A stretch of DNA of 64,000 bases from Micromonospora_G sp044458865 (GCF_044458865.1 NZ_JBITIH010000002.1:310001-374000); one strand, 5' to 3'. Positions 13,897 through 23,311 are shown, counted from the stretch's first letter. A program made the numbers and translations. The notes: generated from the letters alone by a model not told the origin.

Positions 13897-15738
13897 TCAG
13901 TCGAGGCCGCGGAGGATGAGGGGGAGGCGCGTCGCGCCGTCGGAGGTGATCCGCAGCGGTACGCCCCAGTCCTGCCGGGTCAGGTGACACGCCGCGTGTT
14001 CCGCCTCGGCGTCGCAGGTAGCCGCCTGCGCGGTGATCTGGAGCACCCCGGCCGGCACCTCCGGGTTGAGCACGAGTTCCCGGGACAGGTCGGTGCTCAC
14101 CCCGGCGCCGTCGAGCAGCAGCTCCGGCGGGGAGGCCGAGACCACCACCCGGGTCGACGGACCGAACGACTCGTCCAGCTTCTGCCCCGGCGCCGGCGTG
14201 AAGATGACGTCCAGAGTGACCGTACCGCCGGCCAGGTCGGTCGGGGGGCGCTCGGTCCGGTGCCGTTCCCCGTTGACCGTGGTCGCACCCGCGGCCGAGA
14301 GCGCGCCGGGGGCCAACCGGGTCAGCCGATGTGCCGCCGACTCGACCACGAGTACGTCGCCGTCGGCGGTGAGCACCAGGTCGCTCGGTTCCGCCAACTC
14401 GTCCGCGACCGTGCTCACCTGCCCACTCGTCGGGTCGAACCGGCGCACCGCGCCGTTGTACGTGTCCGCGATCAGCACCGATCCGTCCGGTAGCGCGCAC
14501 ACCCCCAGCGGATGCTGCAACAGTGCCTGGTCGGCCGGTCCGTCGACGTGACCGAAGTCGAAGAGTCCCTGTCCGACCGAGGTGTGCATCACCGCGTCCT
14601 CGACGTAGCGCAGGGCGCTGGTCTCGCTGTCCGCGATCCAGAGCCGCCGCCCGTCGGCCGAGACCGACAGCCCCGACGGCTGCGCCATCCAGACCTCGGC
14701 GATCGGCCCGTCCTTGAGCGCCTCGACGGTGGTGCCGGCGTACATGCCGGCGGTCCGCTTGATCGGGTCGAACCACCAGAGCTGGTGGATGCCGGCCATG
14801 GCGATGACGATCTTGTCGTCGTACCAGGCGAGGTCCCAGGGGGAGGAGAGGTCGACGGAGAGGGCGTCGTGCGCGTGGTCGTCGACGGTCGAGCGCCACT
14901 GCCGGCCACTGCCGGCAATGGTGCGTACCTCGCCGGTCTCCAGCCGTACGCCGCGCAGCAGGTGGTTGACCGTGTCCGCGACCACCAGGTCGTAGCCGGC
15001 GGTCTCGGCCACGTGCGGTGGCAGCACGCAGATTCCCTGCGGTTCGGAGAAGCGGGCCTCGCCGGGCGCGCCGTCGAGCCGACCCCGGTCGCCGGAGCCG
15101 ATGCGGCGCAGGAGCGTCTCGCCGTCGGGGGCCAGCTCGACGATCGAGTGGCGAGCCGAGTCCGAGACGAGAAGATTGCCAGATTCGAGCACCACGGCCT
15201 TGCCCGGGAAGCGCAGCGCGGTCGCGGGTTCCGCCGGCGGCACGTACGGGCCGTCGCCCCGGTGCAGCGTGCCCTTCGCCTCGTGGGTGGCGATCAGCTC
15301 GTCGATCAGCCGTTCAAGCCCCTCGGCGTGCCCCTCGCCGGCCATCATCGCGACCACGTAACCCTCGGGATCCACCACCGAGAGCGTGGGCCATGCCTTG
15401 GCCGCGTACTGCTGCCAGGTGTGCAGTTCCGGGTCGTCGAGCACCGGGTGGTGCACGCCGTACCGCTCGACAGCGGCGGCGAGGGCGTCCGCGTCCCGTT
15501 CGTGCTCGAACTTCGGCGAGTGCACCCCGACGACCACGAGTACGTCGCCGTACTTCTCCTCCAGCGGGCGCAGCTCGTCGAGTACGTGCAGGCAGTTGAT
15601 GCAGCAGAAGGTCCAGAAGTCGAGCAGGACGATTCGACCGCGGAAGTCCTTGATCGAGTAGGACTTGTCCCCGGTGTTGAGCCATCCACGACCCCGCAAC
15701 TCGGGGGCACGGACCCGGGACGTACGCATCTCAGCCAT
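13897..15738 (-). CDS. Thioredoxin-fold plus NHL-repeat protein
   Basis: 613 residues from ATG 15738 (an in-frame ATG at 15747 is also possible; AGGATGG upstream favours 15738). The N-terminal 150 residues are a TlpA/DipZ-like thioredoxin domain with VLLDFWTFCCINCLHV, whose C-I-N-C is the redox pair. A six-bladed NHL/beta-propeller region follows (repeats such as GNLLVSDSARHSIVELAPDG, DLVVADTVNHLLRGV, GSVLIADTYNGAVRRFDP), then a C-terminal beta domain. No signal peptide is seen, so it is probably cytosolic. The substrate is unknown; a protein-scaffolded disulfide role is inferred. Confidence 0.85.
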   Translation of the reverse strand: MAEMRTSRVRAPELRGRGWLNTGDKSYSIKDFRGRIVLLDFWTFCCINCLHVLDELRPLEEKYGDVLVVVGVHSPKFEHERDADALAAAVERYGVHHPVLDDPELHTWQQYAAKAWPTLSVVDPEGYVVAMMAGEGHAEGLERLIDELIATHEAKGTLHRGDGPYVPPAEPATALRFPGKAVVLESGNLLVSDSARHSIVELAPDGETLLRRIGSGDRGRLDGAPGEARFSEPQGICVLPPHVAETAGYDLVVADTVNHLLRGVRLETGEVRTIAGSGRQWRSTVDDHAHDALSVDLSSPWDLAWYDDKIVIAMAGIHQLWWFDPIKRTAGMYAGTTVEALKDGPIAEVWMAQPSGLSVSADGRRLWIADSETSALRYVEDAVMHTSVGQGLFDFGHVDGPADQALLQHPLGVCALPDGSVLIADTYNGAVRRFDPTSGQVSTVADELAEPSDLVLTADGDVLVVESAAHRLTRLAPGALSAAGATTVNGERHRTERPPTDLAGGTVTLDVIFTPAPGQKLDESFGPSTRVVVSASPPELLLDGAGVSTDLSRELVLNPEVPAGVLQITAQAATCDAEAEHAACHLTRQDWGVPLRITSDGATRLPLILRGLD

Positions 15739-15913
15739 GGTCACCATCCTGCCGCAACGTCCGGCGCCGGTAGCCCGGCGGTCCCGGAAACGGCGGTGCT
15801 CCCCGCCCGGATCCGCCCCTCACGGGCCAACCGCGAGCCTCGATCTGTGGCGGGGGCAACGCGTGCCCGCCGCAGTAGCGGACCTCACACCGGAGCGGGC
15901 CCTGTGGTGACAG

Positions 15914-15954
15914 CGAACGGGTGGCCCTCCGCGTTCAGGAAGGCCACCCGTTCG
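15914..15954 (-). terminator. 13-bp perfect hairpin after the LppU-like gene
   Basis: CGAACGGGTGGCC (15914-15926) pairs with GGCCACCCGTTCG (15942-15954) around a 15-base loop. On the minus strand it starts 19 bases after the stop of the 967-residue gene. Confidence 0.75.
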
Positions 15955-15972
15955 TCTGCGATGAGCGGAAAC

Positions 15973-18876
15973 TCAGCCGCCGCTGGCGGGCCGTAGGCAG
16001 AGCACCTGCTTCTTGCCATCTTCGGCCGGGATGATGACCTTCGGCAGGGACTGGTCCGCGCACTCGGGCTCGGTCGCCACCTTCGAGACCACGCTGAACG
16101 CTCCCGGCTCGGTGCAGGCCACACCGACGGCCCCGTCCCCGGACTGCTTGACGCACTCCCCGATCGCCGGGTTGAACGGCGCCTCGCTCCCGCCCCGGCC
16201 GATCATCCAGAGGGTGCCGAGTGGGATGGCGAGCAGGAGCACCGCCGCCGCCAGCACCATGATCAGTACGCGACCGTTGCGTACCTGGGGCGTCGGAGGC
16301 TGCTCGGTCTTCTCCTCCGCGTCCGGCTTGAACGCGTCGAACCGGTTCTGGGACGCCTCGCCCGACGATCCGGCGACGGGCCAGGAAGCGGTGCTGGTGG
16401 TGGCGGGCATCGGGGGGAGTGCGGGTGCCGGTACCGCCGGCGCCACCCCGGTCGGGCCACCGAATCCGCCCATGCCGGAGTTGCCGTACGCCGCCGGTTG
16501 CCCGTACTGGGCGGCACCGCTCTGGCTCGGCTGGCCGTACGGGGCCGGGCTGGAGGGGCCGGCCGGGCTGCCCGGCATAGCGCCGGGAGTTTCGCCGAGG
16601 AGGTCACCGAAGGGAGCCGCGCCGCCCGCGCCGGGGTACGGCTGGCCGCCGCCGGCCGGCTGGGCGTCGAATCCCCGGGTCGGGTTGTCGTAGCTGGTCG
16701 ACGGCGCCTCGAATCCGCCCGCTGCGGAAGCGAACCCGGCAGGAGCGGCGCCGTACGCGGGTGGTGCCGGGTCGAAGCCGGACGGAGGCCCGTCGAACGC
16801 CGACGGTTGTGCGTCGAAGCCCGCCTGGGGTGCCTCGAATCCGGGCTGCTGCGGAGCGTCGAACCCGGACTGCTGCGGGGCGAATCCGGGCTGCTGCGGC
16901 GGGAAACCTGGCTGCTGCGGAGCATCGAATCCGGGCTGCTGCGGAGCGTCGAAGCCCTCGAAGCCCGAAGACCCCGGAGGCGGGCTCACCCGGGCGGCGC
17001 CGGTGGCCGGCGGGGCGCTCGCCGGCGAGACCGGACGCTCGGCAACCTCGTCACCGCTGGGCTGGGCGGCTGGTCCGCCGTACATGGTGGGGCCACGGCG
17101 AACTGCCGGTTCGGCCCGCTCCTGCTGCTCCGGGAAGCTGGTCTGCTCCTGGTAGGCGGCGGGGGCGCCGTACGTGGCCCCGCGCTGGGCGGCGGGCTCG
17201 GCCGCTGGGGGCTGCGAGTCCGACTCGGATTGCTCGGACGCGTCGGTGTCGACCGGCCGGCCGTACACCCTCGGTTGCGGCACCGACATGCCCGACGACC
17301 GGACGGCCTGGTCCGTCGGGGGCATGACCCGACTGGCGAGCGGTACGGAGGCACTGGCGGTGGCACTGGCCGAGACGGTGGCGCTCGCCCGCTGGGCAAC
17401 CTGTTCGTCCGGTACGACCTGTTCCGGCTGTTCCGGACGGGGCATCATGACCCGGCCGGATACCGCCGATTCGGTCGACGTACGCGGTTGCGGCACCACC
17501 GGGGCGGCTGACTGCGCCGCCACGGACTCGGCCGGTGCGGGTGCGCCGTAGCTCTCCGGCCCCCAGGACTGCGCCGGGCTCGGGGGCTGACCGTAGCCGG
17601 AGCCGCCGTGTTCCGTGGTGTTGCCGCGATCCGCTTCGCCGGATGGGTCGGAGCCGCCGTAGCCACCACCCGACGTCGGGAAGGGGTTGCTGGCCGGAAC
17701 CGGGTCGCTGGTGTAGGCGGGCTGGTCGTAGTTGAGCTGCCGGGGATAGCCGGGAGACGGCGGGAAGTCGATCTGCGCGGGGGCGTCCGGGTAGTCGGGA
17801 ACCGGAACCTCCGCGCGGCCCGGGAAGCCGCCGCTGACTGGCTGGCCGGGGAAGTTAGCGCTGGCTGGCTGGCCCGGGAAGCCGCCGCTGGCGGACTGAC
17901 CCGGGAAACCGGGGTTGGACGACGGGCCGGTGGGATCCGGGTTTGACGGCTGTGCCGGCGGGGCCGGGAAGTCGTCCGCGGGCGGGAAGCCGGACGGGGC
18001 GGCCCAGTCGGTCGGCGGCGGGAAGTCCGATGCCGGAGGGAAGCCCGCGGGTGCCGGACGGCTGCTGGGCGGGGCCCAGCCGCTGGACGTGGCGTATTCG
18101 GCGGGGGTGGTGTAGTCGGGCGGCGGGGCGAAGTCCGACGGCGGGGAAGCGGCGAGGCTGGCGCCGGGGACCCGTGCCTCCTGCGGCGGCAGCGGCACCG
18201 CGCCGGAGGGCGAGATGCCGGGACCCGGTGCCGGCTGGTAGATCGGCGTCGCGGCCGGGGCCGGAGCGGACTGAGGCGCGGGCTGGGAGGACTCGGCCCA
18301 GCCCGGCCGGGGCTCGCTGCCCTGCTCGGGCGGGAACCCCTCACCGGGGAAACCGTCGGCGCCGAACCCTCCACGGTCCCGCTGCGGCAGCCCACCCGGG
18401 GCGGACCCGGCGGGTGTGCCGTACGTCCCGCTCGGGTTGCCGCCGGTGGCGGGTTGTTCGGTCGGCGGGGTCGACTCGGACACGCCCCACGCCTCGGCGG
18501 CGCCCCACGGCTGTGCGCCGGCGACCTCGGGAGGCAGCGGCGGGGGAGTCGGCGCCGGCCGTACGCTCGCGGACGCGCTGACCGGCCCACCCCATCCGGC
18601 GCCGGAGTCGGTCTGGGGGGCGGGCGGGTTGCCCGGCGCACCCCAGGGGTTGCCCGGTTGGGGCTGACCTGCTCCGGGTTCCGCGCCCCAGGAGGCGGAC
18701 GCGGCCGGTGCTCCGGGCGGTGCGGGTGGCGGCGCCCAGCTGTTGTCGTATCCAGGGGTAGCCGGGTGTCGCTGCGGGGGGTGTGTTTCGTGGCTGCCCT
18801 GCGGCGCTGGTCCAGCTGGCCCCGGCGCAGCCTGATCCGGCTCCTGGCCGGGATGCCGCAGGTCCTCGGACGTCAT
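15973..18876 (-). CDS. Giant Pro/Gln-rich single-span protein with LppU-like C-terminal domain
   Basis: 967 residues. About 850 N-terminal residues are low-complexity, rich in Pro, Gly, Ser, Ala and Gln, with degenerate repeats, most clearly FDAPQQPGF and variants (about residues 650-740). Then comes one membrane span (GRVLIMVLAAAVLLLAIPLG) and an extracytoplasmic domain of about 70 residues with Cys pairs (IGECVKQ, GVACTEPGAF, CADQSLP, VLCLRPASGG). The C-terminal domain resembles LppU/SCO3897-type proteins. With an N-in topology the disordered part is cytoplasmic. RBS GGAGGAG precedes ATG. Function is unknown; a scaffold or condensate role is speculation. Confidence 0.8.
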   Translation of the reverse strand: MTSEDLRHPGQEPDQAAPGPAGPAPQGSHETHPPQRHPATPGYDNSWAPPPAPPGAPAASASWGAEPGAGQPQPGNPWGAPGNPPAPQTDSGAGWGGPVSASASVRPAPTPPPLPPEVAGAQPWGAAEAWGVSESTPPTEQPATGGNPSGTYGTPAGSAPGGLPQRDRGGFGADGFPGEGFPPEQGSEPRPGWAESSQPAPQSAPAPAATPIYQPAPGPGISPSGAVPLPPQEARVPGASLAASPPSDFAPPPDYTTPAEYATSSGWAPPSSRPAPAGFPPASDFPPPTDWAAPSGFPPADDFPAPPAQPSNPDPTGPSSNPGFPGQSASGGFPGQPASANFPGQPVSGGFPGRAEVPVPDYPDAPAQIDFPPSPGYPRQLNYDQPAYTSDPVPASNPFPTSGGGYGGSDPSGEADRGNTTEHGGSGYGQPPSPAQSWGPESYGAPAPAESVAAQSAAPVVPQPRTSTESAVSGRVMMPRPEQPEQVVPDEQVAQRASATVSASATASASVPLASRVMPPTDQAVRSSGMSVPQPRVYGRPVDTDASEQSESDSQPPAAEPAAQRGATYGAPAAYQEQTSFPEQQERAEPAVRRGPTMYGGPAAQPSGDEVAERPVSPASAPPATGAARVSPPPGSSGFEGFDAPQQPGFDAPQQPGFPPQQPGFAPQQSGFDAPQQPGFEAPQAGFDAQPSAFDGPPSGFDPAPPAYGAAPAGFASAAGGFEAPSTSYDNPTRGFDAQPAGGGQPYPGAGGAAPFGDLLGETPGAMPGSPAGPSSPAPYGQPSQSGAAQYGQPAAYGNSGMGGFGGPTGVAPAVPAPALPPMPATTSTASWPVAGSSGEASQNRFDAFKPDAEEKTEQPPTPQVRNGRVLIMVLAAAVLLLAIPLGTLWMIGRGGSEAPFNPAIGECVKQSGDGAVGVACTEPGAFSVVSKVATEPECADQSLPKVIIPAEDGKKQVLCLRPASGG

Positions 18877-19245
18877 GCGCGCGTCTCCTCCATGACATGT
18901 CGGCCGTGCCGATGCCGTCCGGACGTCCCGGCGTGGGGCCGGCGTCGCCGGCCGGATCGGCCGTGCAAGCTTCCCGCACGGTAACCGGTCTCGGCCGGTG
19001 ACGCCCGGGCAGCGCCAGCCGTCGAGACCCGGGCGCCGGACGGGCGTTGAGTTGAGATCTCCTCGAACTCCCGGTCCGGCTCGGTCTGCTGACGACCGAG
19101 CCCAACCGTACCGGTCGTCGTGCTCGGGGAGGAATCCCGGTCTCGATGCCGCGCGACCCGATGACTGGCTGTGAAACGCCGATGACCCGCCCGGGTGAAC
19201 GGGCGGGTCATCGATCTGGAGGAAGGAGGAGAAGGTCTGTGGGTG
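18877..19245. other. Intergenic stretch without a gene
   Basis: 369 bases upstream of the LppU-like gene. It holds that gene's ribosome-binding site (GGAGGAG on the minus strand, just before 18876) and the hairpin at 19180-19213. No reliable coding sequence or promoter boxes were identified. Confidence 0.6.
19180..19213 (-). terminator. 14-bp perfect hairpin after the 45-residue gene
   Basis: CGATGACCCGCCCG (19180-19193) and CGGGCGGGTCATCG (19200-19213) form a perfect stem with a GGTGAA loop, 33 bases past the small gene's stop on the minus strand. Confidence 0.78.
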
Positions 19246-19383
19246 TCAGCCGTAGTAGCGCTGCGCGATCGTGAGGATCTCGTCGCGAACGGCCGGCGAG
19301 TTGGCGGAACGGAGCGCGCGCTCGATTGCGCGTGCGCGGCGTGCTGCGTCCCGGCGACTGCGGAATTTGTCGATCATGGTCAT
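19246..19383 (-). CDS. 45-residue conserved small basic protein
   Basis: An isolated short gene. It reads MTMIDKFRSRRDAARRARAI in its first 20 residues, then an Arg/Ala-rich helix, and ends EILTIAQRYYG. It has its own AGGGGGG ribosome-binding site 10 bases before ATG and its own terminator at 19180-19213, so it is a monocistronic transcript. The predicted form is one long amphipathic helix with a basic N-terminal half. From memory, near-identical small proteins occur in related Micromonosporaceae, which supports it as real. No function is known; nucleic-acid or membrane contact is possible given the charge. Confidence 0.7.
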   Translation of the reverse strand: MTMIDKFRSRRDAARRARAIERALRSANSPAVRDEILTIAQRYYG

Positions 19384-19545
19384 GGCGTTAGCCCCCCTAA
19401 GGCTCGGCGGCACTGCCGCTTACGAGGTCTATTTAACCGCACCGAAACACGGGCCGCCAACGATTGTTAGGTGAGCTGTGCCACTGGCCGAACAATCGAA
19501 GGCCGGGGGAGCCCTGAACAGAAGGATTATGTCGATCAAATGATG

Positions 19546-19628
19546 TGGCCGGTGTACCCGGGGTTCACCCCAGGCACACCGGCCAGTCAACTTGACGTCC
19601 CGGTGGTCGACCTCAGCCGCCCACCGGG
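19546..19628 (-). terminator. Two consecutive hairpins after the E2 gene
   Basis: CCCGGTGG/CCACCGGG (19599-19606 with 19621-19628) and TGGCCGGTGT/ACACCGGCCA (19546-19555 with 19576-19585, with an inner GGGG/CCCC) lie 18 to 100 bases past the stop of the dehydrogenase operon. Confidence 0.65.
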
Positions 19629-19645
19629 ACCAGGTCAGACGGTGA

Positions 19646-21133
19646 TCAGGTCCAGGCGAGCAGGGTCGCCTCCGGGTCGGCCAGGAACGCGCCGATGTCC
19701 CGCAGGAACTTCGACCCCAGCTCGCCATCGATGATCCGGTGGTCGAAGGAGAGGCCGAGCGTGGTCACCTGACGTACTTTGATCTTGCCCTTGTGTACCC
19801 AGGGCGTCTCCCGGATGGTCCCGAGGGCGAGGATCGCCGACTCACCGGGCGGCAGGATCGGCGTACCCGTGTCGACCCCGAAGACCCCCACGTTCGTGAT
19901 CGTGAAGGTGCCGCCGGACATGTCCGCCGGTGCCGTACGACCCGCCTTGGCGGTCTGCACCAGCCCGGTCATCGCGTCCGCCAGCTCCCGCAGCGAGAGT
20001 CGGCCGGCGTCCTTGATGTTCGGCACGATCAGCCCACGCTCGGTCGCCGCCGCGATGCCGAGGTTCACGTACTCCTTGACCACGATCTCGTCGCCGGCCC
20101 AGGTCGAGTTCACCATCGGGTGGCGGCGAACCGCCAGCAGCACCGCCTTCGCGACCAGCAGCAGCGGGGAGATCCGCACCTCCCGCCACTCCGGCACGGT
20201 CCGTAGCCGCTCGATCGCCTTCATCGAGCGGGTCACGTCGACGGTCAGGAACTCGGTGACGTGCGGTGCGCTGAACGCCGACGCGACCATGTTCGCCGCG
20301 GTCAGCTTCCGCACCCCCTTGACCGGGATCCGCTGCTCCCGGTCGGGCCCGAAGGCCGCGGCGGCCGAGCCGGTCGCGGTCACGGCCACCGGCTCGGCCG
20401 CCGCCGTGGCACCGGCCGCAGCCAGTTGTACGTCGTCCCGGGTGATCGAGCCGAGTGGTCCCGAGCCGGTGAGGGTCCGCAGGTCGACGCCCAGGTCCCG
20501 GGCGAGCTTGCGCACCGGCGGCTTGGCCAGCACCGTCCCGCCCCCGGCGAGCACCGTCGCCGGGCGGGCCGGTGGCGTCTGCACCCGCTGCGCCGGAGCC
20601 GTCACGGCCGCCGCCGCGACGACCGGGGCCGGGGCCGGGGCTGCCGCGACCGGGGTCGCCGGCTCGGTGGCCGCGCCGGTCGACTTGCGAGGGCGGCGCT
20701 TCGCGGTGGTGGTCTTCGGTCCGTAGCCGACCAGCACGGCGGTACGGCCACCCGGGGCCGGTCCACCGATCAGGCCGGGCTCGACCGAGCCCTCGGCCGG
20801 GGCGATCTCGACCGCGGCCAGCGACTCCGCCGACGGGGTGGGCAGAGCGCCGTTGGCCATGTCGTCCGGCCCGATCGGACCGGCGCCCGGCTGGGTGTCG
20901 ATCTGGATGATCGGGGCGCCGACCTCGACCACGGCACCCTCGGCCTCGAAGATGGCGTGTACGACGCCACCCCACTTCGCCGGGATCTCCACCGCCGCCT
21001 TCGCGGTCTCGACCTCGACGATCGGCTGGTTCAGCTCGATCGTGTCGCCGACCGAGACCAGCCACTTGAGGATTTCGCCCTCGGTCAGTCCCTCACCCAG
21101 GTCGGGCAGGTTGAACTGTTCGATCCGTGGCAT
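19646..21133 (-). CDS. bkdC: Dihydrolipoyl acyltransferase (E2) of a branched-chain 2-oxoacid dehydrogenase
   Basis: 495 residues with three parts. The N-terminal lipoyl domain (1-80) carries the lipoylated Lys in VEVETAKAAVEIP. A long Ala/Pro/Thr linker follows, then a peripheral subunit-binding domain (about 215-250, KPPVRKLARDLGVDL, LGSITRDDVQ), then the catalytic domain ending in LSFDHRIIDGELGSKFL. The D-H-R-x-x-D-G motif gives the active-site His and Asp; I-I replaces the usual V-V. It transfers acyl groups to CoA. It sits 4 bases after E1beta, third in the operon. Preference for branched-chain rather than pyruvate substrates is inferred from subunit layout. Confidence 0.88.
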   Translation of the reverse strand: MPRIEQFNLPDLGEGLTEGEILKWLVSVGDTIELNQPIVEVETAKAAVEIPAKWGGVVHAIFEAEGAVVEVGAPIIQIDTQPGAGPIGPDDMANGALPTPSAESLAAVEIAPAEGSVEPGLIGGPAPGGRTAVLVGYGPKTTTAKRRPRKSTGAATEPATPVAAAPAPAPVVAAAAVTAPAQRVQTPPARPATVLAGGGTVLAKPPVRKLARDLGVDLRTLTGSGPLGSITRDDVQLAAAGATAAAEPVAVTATGSAAAAFGPDREQRIPVKGVRKLTAANMVASAFSAPHVTEFLTVDVTRSMKAIERLRTVPEWREVRISPLLLVAKAVLLAVRRHPMVNSTWAGDEIVVKEYVNLGIAAATERGLIVPNIKDAGRLSLRELADAMTGLVQTAKAGRTAPADMSGGTFTITNVGVFGVDTGTPILPPGESAILALGTIRETPWVHKGKIKVRQVTTLGLSFDHRIIDGELGSKFLRDIGAFLADPEATLLAWT

Positions 21134-21137
21134 TAGC

Positions 21138-22127
21138 TCACCATCCGAAGGTGCGGTCGACGCCGTCGAGCACCCGGTCGAGGTTCGGCAGATACTCCTC
21201 CTCGACCCGGGCAGCCGGGTACGGGGTGTCGTAGCCGGTCACCCGCAGCACCGGGGCCTCCAGGGAGTAGAAGCACTCCTCGGTGATCCGGGCCGCCAGT
21301 TCGGCGCCGAGGCCCAGGTTGCCCGGTGCCTCGTGCACCACGACGCAGCGGCCGGTGCGGCGTACCGAGTCGTAGACCGGGCGCAGGTCCAGCGGGGAGA
21401 GCGAACGCAGGTCGAAGACCTCCAGGTCCCGCCCGTCCTCCTCGGCGGCGGTCGCCGCGTCCAGCGCGGTTCGGACCATCGGCCCGTACGCCAGCACGGT
21501 CGCGTCCCGACCGGCCCGGACCAGCCGGGTGGCGTGCAGCGGGTACGCGTCGGCGAGCGGGGCGTCGATGTCGACCGGGCCCTTCTCGTAGTAGCGCCGC
21601 TTCGGCTCCAGGAAGACGATCGGGTCGTCCGACGTCACCGCCTGCTGGATCATCGCGTACGCGTCCTGGGGGGAGGCGCAGCTCACGACCTTGAGACCGG
21701 CGGTGTGGGAGAAGTACGCCTCCGGCGACTCGGAGTGGTGCTCCACCGCGCCGATGCCGCCGCCGTACGGGATGCGGATCACGATGGGCAGCTTCAGCTT
21801 GCCCTGCGACCGGTAGTGCATCTTCGCCACCTGCGACACGATCTGGTCGTACGCCGGGTAGACGAAGCCGTCGAACTGGATCTCGCAGATCGGCCGGTAG
21901 CCCCGGATGGCCAGCCCGATCGCGGTGCCGATGATGCCGGACTCGGCGAGCGGGGTGTCGATGATCCGGTTCTCGCCGAAGTCCTTCTGCAACCCGTCGG
22001 TGATCCGGAAGACGCCGCCGAGCTTGCCGACGTCCTCGCCCATGATGATGACCTTGGGGTCCTGCTCCAGTGCGCGCCGCAGGCCGAGGTTGAGTGCCTT
22101 GCCCAGGGTGAGGGTTTCGGTGGCCAT
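21138..22127 (-). CDS. bkdB: 2-oxoacid dehydrogenase E1 beta subunit
   Basis: 329 residues, a complete transketolase-type pyrimidine-binding and C-terminal domain pair. Motifs: IIMGEDVGKLGGVFRITDGL, DTPLAESGIIGTAIGLAIRG, EIQFDGFVYPAYDQIVSQ (thiamine diphosphate contact) and HHSESPEAYFSHTAGLKVV. With E1 alpha it makes the heterotetramer that decarboxylates branched-chain 2-oxoacids from Val, Leu and Ile, feeding branched primers for fatty acids. ATG 22127 shares one base with the E1 alpha stop (TGATG), so translation is coupled. Confidence 0.92.
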   Translation of the reverse strand: MATETLTLGKALNLGLRRALEQDPKVIIMGEDVGKLGGVFRITDGLQKDFGENRIIDTPLAESGIIGTAIGLAIRGYRPICEIQFDGFVYPAYDQIVSQVAKMHYRSQGKLKLPIVIRIPYGGGIGAVEHHSESPEAYFSHTAGLKVVSCASPQDAYAMIQQAVTSDDPIVFLEPKRRYYEKGPVDIDAPLADAYPLHATRLVRAGRDATVLAYGPMVRTALDAATAAEEDGRDLEVFDLRSLSPLDLRPVYDSVRRTGRCVVVHEAPGNLGLGAELAARITEECFYSLEAPVLRVTGYDTPYPAARVEEEYLPNLDRVLDGVDRTFGW

Positions 22128-23311
22128 CAGTGCGCACTCCCTTCGAACGACTCCAGGTACCGGGCTGCCTGCTCACGTTCCGCGTCGAGCAGCGGGGAGC
22201 CGTGGGCGTAGACGTGGTCGAAGATCGTCGACGGTTCCGGGTCCGGCATCGCCAGCACCCGTTCGCGCAGGTGCAGGGCCTCCTGCTTGGCCTGCTCGTC
22301 GATCTCGGCGAAGAACGACTCGTCACCGATCTGCTGCTTTTCGAGGAACGCCTTGACCCGGGCCAGCGGGTCCTTCGCCCGCCATGCCTCGACCTCACTG
22401 GCGATCCGGTAACGGGTCGGGTCGTCGGTGGTGGTGTGCGCCCCCATCCGGTACGTGTACGCCTCGATCAGCGTCGGGCCCTGCCCGTTGCGCGCGTTGT
22501 CCAGCGCGTGACGCGTGACCGCGTACGAGGCCAGCACGTCGTTGCCGTCGACCCGTACGCCCGGGAAACCGAACCCACCGGCGCGCTGGTAGAGCGGAAC
22601 CCGAGTCTGGCGCTCAAGCGGCTCCGAGATCGCGTACTGGTTGTTCTGGCAGAAGAAGACGATCGGCGAGTTGAACACCCCCGCCCAGACAAAAGCCTCG
22701 TTCACGTCCCCCTGGGAGGTCGCACCGTCACCGAAGTACGCGATGACCGCTTCGCCCTCGTCGCCACCGGTCTTGCCGTCCATGGTGATGCCCATGGCGT
22801 AGCCGGTCGCGTGCAGGGTCTGCGCCCCGATGACGATCGTGTACATGTTGAACTTGAACTCGTTGGGGTCCCAGCCGCCCTGGTCCACGCCGCGGAACAG
22901 GCCCAGCGGCATGATCGGGTCGATTCCCCGGCAGTAGAGCACGCCGTGCTCGCGGTAGGTCGGGAAGGCCATGTCCTGCGGTCGCAGTGCCCGACCCGAA
23001 CCGACCTGGGCGGCCTCCTGGCCGAGCAGGCTGGCCCAGATGCCGAGTTCGCCCTGCCGCTGCAGCGCGGTCGCCTCGGCGTCCAGCTTGCGTACCAGGA
23101 CGAGGTCGCGGTAGAGCCCGCGGTACTCCTCGTCGCTGAAGTCCGCCCGGTACTCGGTTCCGTCCGGACCGGTCGCCGAGTCGATCCGCTCACCCTCGGG
23201 GGTGAGTAGCTGTACGAGGTTCGGATCGCCCGTGCCGGTCGCCTCACGCTTTTGTGTCCTGGGTGCGGCCCGCTTGCCGCGGGTCGTGGCCCCGCCGTCG
23301 CCTCTCGCCAT
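22127..23311 (-). CDS. bkdA: 2-oxoacid dehydrogenase E1 alpha subunit
   Basis: 394 residues, first gene of the operon. The thiamine-diphosphate/Mg motif is VIAYFGDGATSQGDVNEAF followed by FFCQNNQYAIS (about residues 190-235). Also seen are the phosphorylation-loop-like region YRMGAHTTTDDPTRYR and RKLDAEATALQRQGELG. The N-terminal 25 residues are basic and low complexity. It catalyses decarboxylation and reductive acylation of lipoate with E1 beta and E2; a lipoamide dehydrogenase (E3) gene is not in the window. Upstream lies a 671-base non-coding stretch shared with a divergent gene, which likely holds control sites. Confidence 0.92.
   Translation of the reverse strand: MARGDGGATTRGKRAAPRTQKREATGTGDPNLVQLLTPEGERIDSATGPDGTEYRADFSDEEYRGLYRDLVLVRKLDAEATALQRQGELGIWASLLGQEAAQVGSGRALRPQDMAFPTYREHGVLYCRGIDPIMPLGLFRGVDQGGWDPNEFKFNMYTIVIGAQTLHATGYAMGITMDGKTGGDEGEAVIAYFGDGATSQGDVNEAFVWAGVFNSPIVFFCQNNQYAISEPLERQTRVPLYQRAGGFGFPGVRVDGNDVLASYAVTRHALDNARNGQGPTLIEAYTYRMGAHTTTDDPTRYRIASEVEAWRAKDPLARVKAFLEKQQIGDESFFAEIDEQAKQEALHLRERVLAMPDPEPSTIFDHVYAHGSPLLDAEREQAARYLESFEGSAH

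Noticed and set aside
14512..15996. Long plus-strand ORF opposite the thioredoxin/NHL gene
   Set aside because: It is a high-GC antisense shadow; the minus-strand gene has clear domains and better codon use.
16498..17511. Plus-strand ORF opposite the LppU-like gene
   Set aside because: It mirrors a Pro/Gln-rich repeat region; Gly/Arg/Leu bias and lack of start signals mark it as antisense.
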